From NCBI GenBank assembly GCA_003161205.1, contig PMOU01000568.1, positions 254 to 5,374 of the forward strand: a stretch of DNA of 5,121 bases. Reading direction: 5' to 3'. Numbering within the stretch: position 1 is the stretch's first letter; each line of letters opens with the position of its first letter. Shown here piece by piece: positions 1 to 5,121 of the stretch. Made by a program: the position numbers and the translations under genes. This DNA comes from Actinomycetota bacterium. GTDB taxonomy: Bacteria; Actinomycetota; Actinomycetes; Streptosporangiales; Streptosporangiaceae. The notes under the pieces are model-generated. The model ran no database searches, had not been told where the DNA came from, and worked only from the letters and a program-made list of their open reading frames with translations.

Positions 1-1164
1 CGCGAACACATGAGCCGCCGGGCCGGTACCGTCCGGGCCGGTACCGTCCGGGCCGGTACCGCCGGAGTCCGGTTCGGCTGCCCCGGCCGGCAGCGGGATC
101 AGCAGGATGATCTCCTCGCCGAGCTGCCCGGCGAGGAGATCATCCGCGAGCGGCATGGCGAGTTCCTCGGCCAGCTCAAAGCGCCAGCGATCGGCGTTCG
201 GGCCCGCGACCCGGCTCGATTCCGCGCACATCGCGGCGACGAGATAGCGGCCGTCCGGCGGCAGCCCGACCGCCCGCATCAGCGAGGCGACCTCGACCGG
301 GGCGGCGCCTTCCCCTCCCCCGGACGCCAGGATGGTGATGATCGCCTCGGCGAGCTTGCGGCTCCCGGTGCGGCTGGCCTCGAGCCTGGCCCGCTCGAGC
401 GCGACGTCCGCGGCGAGTTCGGCGACGGATTCACGCAGCTCATGCGACCAGTCCTGCTCCCGCCCCGGGCAGGCCAGGAACCAGCCGGTGATCCGCGGTT
501 CGCTGCCGACGCCGAACAGCGAGTACTCCCGGGGGCCGGCCTTCGGCGCGCTCAGCTCCGTGACGGCCGGGAGCCGGTCAGCCTTGAGGTACCCGCAGGC
601 CAGCTCGAGGGCGAGCGGCCTGGGCAGGGCCACCCCGGTGCCGCCGACGACCCGGCCCATCCCGGTCAGCAGCCAGCACTCGGCGCCGATCTCGCGACCC
701 ATCAGGCGGAACATCTCATCCAGCCCGGCTCCCTCGGCCACCGCCGACAGCAGCAGCCTGCGCCGCCCGAGCACCCGGGTCATGGCGGACGCCCGGTCTC
801 CGTTCAGCCGGCGGCCCACCTCCTCGGTGACGACGGCGAACGAGGTCTCCGCCGGTACCGCGAGCAAGGTGAGACCGTGCCGTCCGCACGCCTGGATCAC
901 CTCGGGCGGCACCTGACCCAGGGCCTCCCCGGCGCCCAGGACCGCGGTGCCCGCCCTGGCCAGGACGGTCACGAACCGCTCGGCGTCGCCGGGCTCGCGG
1001 CACCACATCAGGCCGGTCAGCACCAGGTCCCCCGGCGTCAGGTAGCGGCCGGGGTCGAGCAGGTCGGTGGTGTACACGTGCTTGATCGCGCGGTCCAGGC
1101 CGGTGACGTCGGTCAGCAGCCGCAGACCCAGACCCGGCACGCCGAGCAGCTCCCGTACGCGCAC
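1..1164 (-). CDS. PucR-family transcriptional regulator, 3' end cut off by the window edge
   Basis: Reading leftwards from a GTG at 1164 there is no stop to the window edge, giving 388 residues. The start is chosen because AGGAGG (1178-1173) lies 8 nt upstream and the PucR-type N-terminus begins at once (MRVRELLGVPGLGLRLL). Residues about 4-125 match the PucR N-terminal domain seen in purine-catabolism regulators, with LTGLMW (141st-residue side not involved; it lies near residue 48) and the later LLAVPAETSFA stretch. Residues about 150-385 look like the middle CdaR/GGDEF-like region. The C-terminal PucR helix-turn-helix, normally the last 60-100 residues of a roughly 500-550-residue protein, would lie beyond the edge and is not seen. 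The gene diverges from a urate-degradation operon, which fits a local regulator of purine breakdown; in Bacillus subtilis PucR responds to purine breakdown products, but the ligand here is unknown. A Gly-Thr-Gly-Pro-Asp repeat near residues 368-382 is unusual. The family call is fairly sure; its target is inferred from position. Confidence 0.86.
   Translation of the reverse strand, partial: MRVRELLGVPGLGLRLLTDVTGLDRAIKHVYTTDLLDPGRYLTPGDLVLTGLMWCREPGDAERFVTVLARAGTAVLGAGEALGQVPPEVIQACGRHGLTLLAVPAETSFAVVTEEVGRRLNGDRASAMTRVLGRRRLLLSAVAEGAGLDEMFRLMGREIGAECWLLTGMGRVVGGTGVALPRPLALELACGYLKADRLPAVTELSAPKAGPREYSLFGVGSEPRITGWFLACPGREQDWSHELRESVAELAADVALERARLEASRTGSRKLAEAIITILASGGGEGAAPVEVASLMRAVGLPPDGRYLVAAMCAESSRVAGPNADRWRFELAEELAMPLADDLLAGQLGEEIILLIPLPAGAAEPDSGGTGPDGTGPDGTGPAAHVFA
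21..65. repeat. Three tandem 15-bp units inside the pucR-like gene
   Basis: The unit GGCCGGTACCGTCCG is exact at 21-35 and 36-50. A third, diverged copy follows at 51-65, with its first 11 bases identical. The length is a multiple of three, so the frame is kept, and on the minus strand it encodes a run of the form GTGPDGTGPDGTGP. It sits in a predicted surface loop after the hydrophobic strand EEIILLIPL. Such short in-frame units can change in number by replication slippage. Confidence 0.9.
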
Positions 1165-1327
1165 GGAATCACCCTCCTGGTGATGAAGCGTTCCTGCGCA
1201 CGATAACCGGCCATTGTTTAGCGAAAGCTACAAATCGGCGCGAGTCAGGTTACAGCTGTTAAGCGGTTGCACAGCTACCGGGCGTCTGGCCATCCCCGGT
1301 TCAATGTCGCAGTGGTTGGATGTTCGC
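1165..1327. promoter_or_regulatory. Divergent control region between the regulator and the urate operon
   Basis: This 163-bp gap must hold promoters for both directions, since the genes on each side are read outwards. An A+T-rich island at 1213-1235 (7 of 23 bases are G or C) stands out from its surroundings. It contains TAGC-GAAA-GCTA (1219-1230), with further partial symmetry outside. Further right are the palindrome ACAGCTGT (1252-1259) and the imperfect inverted repeat GGTTGC-ACA-GCTACC (1265-1279). ACAGCT recurs at 1252 and 1271, each time preceded by GGTT. These are plausible operator or promoter positions. No convincing -35/-10 pair with normal spacing was found on either strand. Confidence 0.5.
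1168..1184 (-). promoter_or_regulatory. Inverted repeat enclosing the regulator's Shine-Dalgarno sequence
   Basis: ATCACC (1168-1173) and GGTGAT (1179-1184) are a perfect 6-bp inverted repeat separated by 5 bases. On the minus strand the RNA reads AUCACC-AGGAG-GGUGAU-UCC-GUG, so the Shine-Dalgarno core AGGAG is the loop and the start codon lies 3 nt after the stem. The strong ribosome binding site, 8 nt before GTG 1164, decides the regulator start. The repeat could be an RNA hairpin that affects translation or a DNA operator used for autoregulation. Only the sequence symmetry is seen; any function is inferred. Confidence 0.5.
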
Positions 1328-1833
1328 ATGGCGCACCCCAGTCCCCCGACGGCCACCCTGGCCGCCTTCAACGCGGCCCCGGCCGAGGTCGCCGAGCGGG
1401 ACCTCCTGGCCTGCTGTGCCTCGGCAGCGTTCGCCCGGGCGATCGCCGCCGGGCGCCCGTATGCGGACCCGGCCGCGCTCCGCGAGGCGGCCGACGCCGT
1501 GTTCGCGACGCTGAGCTGGGACGATATCGTCGAGGCCATGGACGCGCATCCCCGCATCGGTGACCGGGCCGTCAGCGCCGGATGGTCGGCGGCCGAGCAG
1601 TCAGGCGCCGCCGCGGCCAGCGACCAGGTTCGCCAGGGGCTGGCCGCGGGGAACCTCGCCTACGAGCAGCGCTTCGGTCACGTCTTCCTGATCTGCGCCA
1701 GCGGCCGTTCCGGGCCGGAGATGCTGAGCCAGCTCCGGGCCAGGCTCAGTAATGATCAGGAGGCCGAACGGGTCGTGGTGCGTGCCGAACTGCTGAGCAT
1801 CACCCAGCTGCGGATGGCGAAGCTGGTGGGCGC

Positions 1834-1837
<4 letters not shown>
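1328..1837 (+). CDS. uraD: 2-oxo-4-hydroxy-4-carboxy-5-ureidoimidazoline (OHCU) decarboxylase
   Basis: This 169-residue protein catalyses the last step from urate to S-allantoin, the stereospecific decarboxylation of OHCU in the cytoplasm. Family signatures are clear: LAAFN near residue 11, DLLACCAS (25-32), GRPY (42-45), the active-site motif HPRIGD with His74 (74-79), the S-x-x-E-Q motif with Glu90 (87-91), YEQRFGHVFLICASGRS (112-128), and a C-terminal E-L-x-x-I-x-x-x-R-x-x-K-L helix. The His and Glu correspond to the catalytic pair known in the family. The start is uncertain. ATG 1328 places the conserved fold about ten residues in and gives a normal length; ATG 1304 (eight residues longer) is also possible, and neither has a strong Shine-Dalgarno sequence. 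It is first in the operon and its stop overlaps the start of uraH. Identity is secure. Confidence 0.93.
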
Positions 1838-2154
<317 letters not shown>

Positions 2155-2157
2155 CCG

Positions 2158-3069
2158 ATGGCCATCGTGCTGGGCGCTAACCAGTACGGGAAGGCGGAGA
2201 TACGCCTCCTGCACGTCAGCCGCGGCGGCGACCAGGAGGCTCCGCACACCGTCACGGACCTGAACGTCACCGTCACGCTGTCCGGCGAGCTGACCGCGAC
2301 CCACCTGACCGGGGACAACTCCGCGGTGCTGGCGACCGACACGCAGAAGAACACCGTGTACGCCTTCGCCCAGGAACACGGCGTCGGCGCGATCGAGGAT
2401 TTCGCCGTGGCGCTGGCCCGGCACTTCGTCGAGTCGCAGGCGGCGATTACCCTCGCCCGGGTCACGGTCGAGCAGTACCCGTGGGAACGGCTCGACGGCC
2501 ATGCCTTCGCCCGGTCGGGCCGGGAGGTCAGGACGGCGACGGCCAGCCACGACGGCACCGGCACCTGGGTGGTCTCCGGGCTGCGCGACCTGACCGTGCT
2601 CAAGTCGGCCGGGTCGCAGTTCCGGGGCTTTCCCCGGGACCGCTACACCACGCTGGCCGAGACCTCGGACCGGATCCTGGCGACCGCGGTGCAGGCCCGG
2701 TGGCGGCACGCGAGCCCGGCGCCCCCCGAGGCCCAAGGACCTGATGGGGCCGGAGGGCCTGACGGAGCCGACGGGTGGAACGCGTCGTACCGCGCCGCGC
2801 GGGACCTGATGCTCGCGGCGTTCGCCGACACGTACAGCTCCTCGCTGCAGCAGACGCTGTTCGCCATGGGCCAGCGGGTCCTCGACGGCCGGCCGGAGAT
2901 CGCCGAGATCAGGCTGTCGCTGCCGAACAAGCACCACTTCGAAGTCGACATGTCGCCGTTCGGCCTGGTGAACGCCGGTGAGGTGTTCTACGTCTCAGAC
3001 CGGCCCTACGGGCTCATCGAGGGCACAGTCGTCCGCGACGATGCCCCGCCAGCCGGGCAGGCCTGGTAG
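2158..3069 (+). CDS. uox: Urate oxidase (uricase)
   Basis: This 303-residue cofactor-free oxidase converts urate, O2 and water to 5-hydroxyisourate and H2O2. The catalytic set known from the Aspergillus flavus enzyme is present: Lys12 in NQYGK, Thr60 in SAVLATDTQKNT (55-66), and His259 in LPNKHHF (255-261), with Asn257 as the O2-site residue. The urate-binding residues Phe155 (SQFRGF), Arg172 (DRILAT) and Gln231 (SLQQTLF) also line up. The C-terminus reads DRPYGLIEGTVVRDD and has no peroxisomal signal, as expected in bacteria. Length is typical except for a Pro/Gly/Asp-rich loop at about 186-206 that looks longer than in usual actinobacterial uricases. It starts 3 nt after uraH with a good ribosome binding site. 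Its H2O2 product implies a catalase elsewhere. All key residues are intact, so it should be active. Confidence 0.97.
   Translation: MAIVLGANQYGKAEIRLLHVSRGGDQEAPHTVTDLNVTVTLSGELTATHLTGDNSAVLATDTQKNTVYAFAQEHGVGAIEDFAVALARHFVESQAAITLARVTVEQYPWERLDGHAFARSGREVRTATASHDGTGTWVVSGLRDLTVLKSAGSQFRGFPRDRYTTLAETSDRILATAVQARWRHASPAPPEAQGPDGAGGPDGADGWNASYRAARDLMLAAFADTYSSSLQQTLFAMGQRVLDGRPEIAEIRLSLPNKHHFEVDMSPFGLVNAGEVFYVSDRPYGLIEGTVVRDDAPPAGQAW
2737..2772 (+). repeat. Two imperfect 18-bp units in the uricase gene
   Basis: Bases 2737-2754 and 2755-2772 agree at 13 of 18 positions and encode GPDGAG then GPDGAD (residues 194-205). They lie in the loop between the DRILAT strand and the helix beginning YRAARDL, away from the active-site residues. 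The unit appears to be an old in-frame duplication. Confidence 0.6.
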
Positions 3070-3072
3070 CCC

Positions 3073-3477
3073 ATGCCGCACATGTTCCTGAACGGCGGCG
3101 GGATGAGCGGCGGGTCCCTGCATCACCTGCTGGCCGGGGCACCCCTGGTCGCCGAGACCCGGACTGCGCCGCGCTACCTGCTCTACTCGGTGGGCGACCG
3201 GTACCCGGCCCTGCAGCCGTGCCCGCCGGAGGCCGGCCTGGGCGCCGCCATCGCCGGGGAGGTGTACGACCTGCCGCTTGACCTGCTCCGCGACGATCTC
3301 CTGCCGGCCGAGCCGCCTGAACTCGAGCTCGGCGTGATCGAGCTCGCCGACGGCGGCGCCGCCCTCGGCATGATCCTGCGCCGTCCGTGGCCCGCGACGG
3401 ACGACCTGACCGACATCACCGCCTACGGTGGCTGGCGCGCCTACCTCAGCCGCCACCCTGGCGGCGAAGGGCGCTAA
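3073..3477 (+). CDS. Stand-alone allophanate hydrolase C-terminal (AH_C)/gamma-glutamylcyclotransferase-like protein
   Basis: This 134-residue protein resembles the C-terminal domain of allophanate hydrolase (AtzF type) and the small proteins annotated as allophanate hydrolase-related or gamma-glutamylcyclotransferase-like. Shared features are an N-terminal MFLNGGGMSGGSLHHLL stretch (4-20), TRTAPRYLLYSVGDRYPAL (29-47), the IAGEVYDLPLDLL strand-helix (60-72), and AEPPELELGVIELADGG (79-95). The tail has AYGGWRAYL (117-125). There is no amidase domain, signal peptide or membrane segment. In allophanate hydrolase this domain releases CO2 from the intermediate N-carboxycarbamate; whether the free form does anything similar is unknown. 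It starts 3 nt after the uricase stop, so it is surely co-transcribed, and a role in handling a ureido compound from urate breakdown is a reasonable guess only. ATG 3082 is a possible alternative start; ribosome binding sites are weak for both. Confidence 0.78.
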   Translation: MPHMFLNGGGMSGGSLHHLLAGAPLVAETRTAPRYLLYSVGDRYPALQPCPPEAGLGAAIAGEVYDLPLDLLRDDLLPAEPPELELGVIELADGGAALGMILRRPWPATDDLTDITAYGGWRAYLSRHPGGEGR

Positions 3478-3597
3478 GGCCGCTCCGGACGCAGAGCGCT
3501 CCTGACGCAGTGGCGTGTCAGCGGGGTGTCAGCGGCGTGCGGCGCGTGTCAGCGGCGTGTGCGGCCCGTGTCAGCGGGTGCGGGCACGCTCGGTGGC
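3478..3597. promoter_or_regulatory. Intergenic region between the urate operon and the ABC exporter
   Basis: This 120-bp gap separates two functionally unrelated units and should hold the exporter promoter. It has two copies of GACGCAG (3488-3494 and 3504-3510), the inverted pair CTGAC/GTCAG (3502-3506 and 3517-3521), and the four direct repeats listed separately. No clear -10/-35 pair is visible. No T-tract follows the weak hairpin at the end of the preceding gene, so a terminator is not supported. Confidence 0.5.
3515..3577 (+). repeat. Four exact direct repeats GTGTCAGCGG upstream of the exporter
   Basis: Identical 10-bp copies lie at 3515-3524, 3526-3535, 3546-3555 and 3568-3577. The start-to-start distances are 11, 20 and 22 bp, close to one, two and two turns of B-DNA, so all four copies face the same side of the helix. 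They end 20 bp before the ATPase start codon. This is the layout expected of a cooperative binding site for a regulator, but no matching regulator gene is in the window. Confidence 0.85.
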
Positions 3598-4560
3598 ATG
3601 ACAGAACTAGCGATTGAAGCTACCGGACTGACCAAGTCCTTCCGCGATACGAAGGCCCTCGCCGGGGTCGACCTCTCGGTGCCCCGGGGCAGCGTGCTCG
3701 CCGTGCTCGGGCCGAATGGCGCGGGCAAGACCACCGCCGTCCGCATTCTGGCTACGCTGCTGCGCGCTGATGCGGGGACGGCCCGGGTCAACGGGTTCGA
3801 CGTGCGCACGCAGCCCGGCCAGGTACGCGAGAGCATCGGGCTGACCGGCCAGTTCGCCTCGGTCGACGAGGACCTGACCGGCACCCAGAACCTGGTCATG
3901 ATCGGCCAGCTGCTGGACCTGCCCACGCGTGCCGCGCGGCAGCGCGCCGCCGAGCTGCTCGCGTGGTTCGACCTGACCGAGGCGGCCGGCAAGGTGGCCA
4001 AGCACTACTCCGGCGGCATGCGGCGCCGCCTTGACCTCGCCGCGTCGCTCGTGGGCAGACCGCAGGTGATCTTCCTGGACGAGCCCACCACCGGCCTTGA
4101 CCCGGCCAAGCGCGAGGACATGTGGGACGTGGTCCGCAGCCTGGTCGGCGACGGCTCGACGGTGCTGCTCACCACGCAGTACCTGGAGGAGGCCGACGCG
4201 CTCGCCGACGAGATCACCGTGATGGACCACGGGCGGGTGATCGCGCACGACACCCCGAACGGGCTCAAGCGGGTGGTCGGCGGGCAGCGGCTGACCGTGC
4301 GCCCGGCCGACCCGGCCCGGCGCGGCGATCTCCTGGAGGTGCTGCGTGCCATCAGCGGGCAGGTACCGGAGGCCGACGGGCGCGGCACGGTGACCGTGCC
4401 GGTCGACGGCGACGACGTGCTGCCGGACGTGGTGGCGCGGCTGCGCGCCACCGGGATCGCGGTCGAGGAGTTCTCACTGCACCTGCCGAGCCTGGACGAG
4501 GTCTTCTTCACCCTCACCGGGACCCGGTCCCAAGACGACGACCAGGAGGCTCTGGTATGA
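3598..4560 (+). CDS. Daunorubicin-resistance (DrrA) type ABC transporter ATP-binding protein
   Basis: This 320-residue cytoplasmic ATPase should power export by the membrane protein encoded next. It shows Walker A GPNGAGKTT (38-46), Q-loop Gln85 in LTGQFASVDEDLTG, signature YSGGMRRRLD (137-146), Walker B VIFLDEPTTGLD (157-168), and TTQYLEEAD (192-200). In the last motif Gln194 stands where most ABC ATPases have the switch histidine, as is usual in DrrA proteins. The C-terminal extension ends in LPSLDEVFFTLTG (296-308), another DrrA-family mark. Relatives export anthracyclines and other drugs or lipids; the substrate here cannot be told. ATG 3598 is chosen because family N-termini begin just before the LTKSF strand. 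The frame stays open upstream, but that stretch is the repeat region. The Shine-Dalgarno sequence is weak (GGTGG, 1 nt away), so the transcript may be leaderless. Confidence 0.93.
   Translation: MTELAIEATGLTKSFRDTKALAGVDLSVPRGSVLAVLGPNGAGKTTAVRILATLLRADAGTARVNGFDVRTQPGQVRESIGLTGQFASVDEDLTGTQNLVMIGQLLDLPTRAARQRAAELLAWFDLTEAAGKVAKHYSGGMRRRLDLAASLVGRPQVIFLDEPTTGLDPAKREDMWDVVRSLVGDGSTVLLTTQYLEEADALADEITVMDHGRVIAHDTPNGLKRVVGGQRLTVRPADPARRGDLLEVLRAISGQVPEADGRGTVTVPVDGDDVLPDVVARLRATGIAVEEFSLHLPSLDEVFFTLTGTRSQDDDQEALV
4544..4549 (+). promoter_or_regulatory. Ribosome binding site of the ABC permease gene
   Basis: AGGAGG, inside the last codons of the ATPase gene and 7 nt before ATG 4557, is close to ideal. 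With the ATGA stop/start overlap it indicates coupled, balanced synthesis of the two transporter subunits. Confidence 0.85.
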
Positions 4561-5121
4561 AAAGGCGTTTCCGGCTGCGGCCCGCGCTCGTGCTCTGCAA
4601 GCGCAACCTGATCAAGCTCACCCGCACACCCGAGCAGCTCATCGATGTCACGTTGCAGCCGATTATCTTCCTGGTGCTGTTCCTGTTCGTCCTCGGCGGC
4701 GCGATCGCCCACGGCTCGCGCCACGGCTACCTCCAGTACCTGCTCCCCGGCCTGATCGGCCAGACGATCGCGATGAGCAGCATCTCGATCGGGCAGAACA
4801 TGAACGCCGACATCGCCAAGGGGGTGTTCGACCGCTTCAGGTCGCTGCCGATCGCCCGCTCCGTGCCGCTGGTGGGGGCGGTGCTCGCCGACTTCTTCCG
4901 GTACCTGCTGCTGTGCGTCATCTTGGTGGGCTTCGGTTACGTGCTCGGCTTCCGCATCGGGACCAGCCCGCTGCTGCTGCTCGCGGCACTGGGCATCGCG
5001 ATCTGCTTCGCCCTGTCGTTCGCGTGGGTCTCGTTGTGGGTCGGCATGACGGTGCGTACCGCCGGCGCGGTGCAGGGCGTGATGTTCCTGCTCATTTTCC
5101 CGCTGTCGTTCGGCAGCAACG
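4557..5121 (+). CDS. DrrB-type ABC-2 family permease, 3' end cut off by the window edge
   Basis: The first 188 residues are present of a protein that is usually about 250-290 long. A short basic N-terminus (MKRRFRLRPALVLCKRN) precedes the ABC-2 transporter pattern LIKLTRTPEQLIDVTLQP (18-35). Hydrophobic membrane segments lie at about 36-52, 62-80, 106-131, 137-160 and 170-187. The cytoplasmic loop between the second and third contains FDRFRSLPIARSVPLVG (91-107), typical of DrrB-like permeases and likely to contact the ATPase. The start codon overlaps the ATPase stop (ATGA). The two would form a half-size exporter (two ATPases plus two permeases) in the cytoplasmic membrane. The substrate is unknown. 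The missing part should hold the last membrane segment or segments. Confidence 0.92.
   Translation, partial: MKRRFRLRPALVLCKRNLIKLTRTPEQLIDVTLQPIIFLVLFLFVLGGAIAHGSRHGYLQYLLPGLIGQTIAMSSISIGQNMNADIAKGVFDRFRSLPIARSVPLVGAVLADFFRYLLLCVILVGFGYVLGFRIGTSPLLLLAALGIAICFALSFAWVSLWVGMTVRTAGAVQGVMFLLIFPLSFGSN

Noticed and set aside
10..1206. Long open frame of 398 codons on the plus strand
   Set aside because: It is the exact codon-aligned antisense of the PucR-like gene. The minus strand gives a recognisable protein with a good ribosome binding site, while this frame gives an Arg/Gly/Pro/Gln-rich product without known motifs.
1214..1327. Upstream in-frame extension of uraD from a TTG at 1214
   Set aside because: The extra residues do not resemble the family, the TTG has no ribosome binding site, and the stretch overlaps the A+T-rich control region.
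3469..3501. Possible terminator hairpin after the urate operon (GGGCGCT paired with AGCGCTC)
   Set aside because: The stem is only 7 bp including a G-U pair, the loop is about 19 nt, the left arm overlaps the stop codon, and no T-tract follows.
3515..3577. CRISPR array reading of the four short repeats
   Set aside because: Units are 10 bp with 1-12 bp gaps, far too short for repeats and spacers, and no cas gene is present.
3526..3597. Upstream in-frame extension of the ABC ATPase from a GTG at 3526
   Set aside because: It merely translates the direct repeats (Cys/Arg/Ala-rich), and DrrA proteins normally start close to the position of ATG 3598.
3607..4248. Open frame of 213 codons on the minus strand
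   Set aside because: It is antisense to the ABC ATPase, including its Walker A and signature motifs, and has no recognisable protein pattern.

Overview
The window comes from a very G+C-rich bacterial chromosome. Codon third positions are almost all G or C, GTG is used as a start codon, and genes are coupled by overlapping stop and start codons. Together with the gene families present, this points to an actinomycete (Streptomyces/Streptosporangiales/Frankia-like). The species cannot be fixed from the sequence.

The left two thirds form a urate-degradation locus around a divergent control region. A PucR-family regulator (1164 down to the left edge, minus strand, 3' end cut off) is read leftwards. 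To the right, uraD (OHCU decarboxylase), uraH (5-hydroxyisourate hydrolase), urate oxidase and a small AH_C/gamma-glutamylcyclotransferase-like protein are packed head to tail. The spacings are a 4-nt overlap, 3 nt and 3 nt, so they very probably form one operon. The three enzymes make a complete route from urate to S-allantoin: urate oxidase gives 5-hydroxyisourate, UraH opens it to OHCU, and UraD decarboxylates OHCU. Gene order is roughly the reverse of reaction order. The fourth protein resembles the C-terminal domain of allophanate hydrolase as a free-standing polypeptide and has no assigned step.

Between 1165 and 1327 lies the only divergent intergenic region. It holds an A+T-rich island with imperfect inverted repeats. 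On the regulator side, the Shine-Dalgarno sequence sits in the loop of a perfect 6-bp inverted repeat.

The right third is a separate unit. After a 120-bp spacer with four exact copies of GTGTCAGCGG at near-integral helical spacing comes a daunorubicin-resistance-type ABC exporter: a DrrA-like ATPase (3598-4560) and a DrrB-like permease (from 4557, cut by the right edge), coupled by an ATGA overlap. Nothing in the window links this exporter to purine metabolism.

The core enzymes are familiar. The points most worth a second look are the stand-alone AH_C-like protein, the helically phased repeats before the exporter, the hairpin around the regulator's ribosome binding site, and Gly-Pro-Asp repeat insertions in both the regulator and the uricase.
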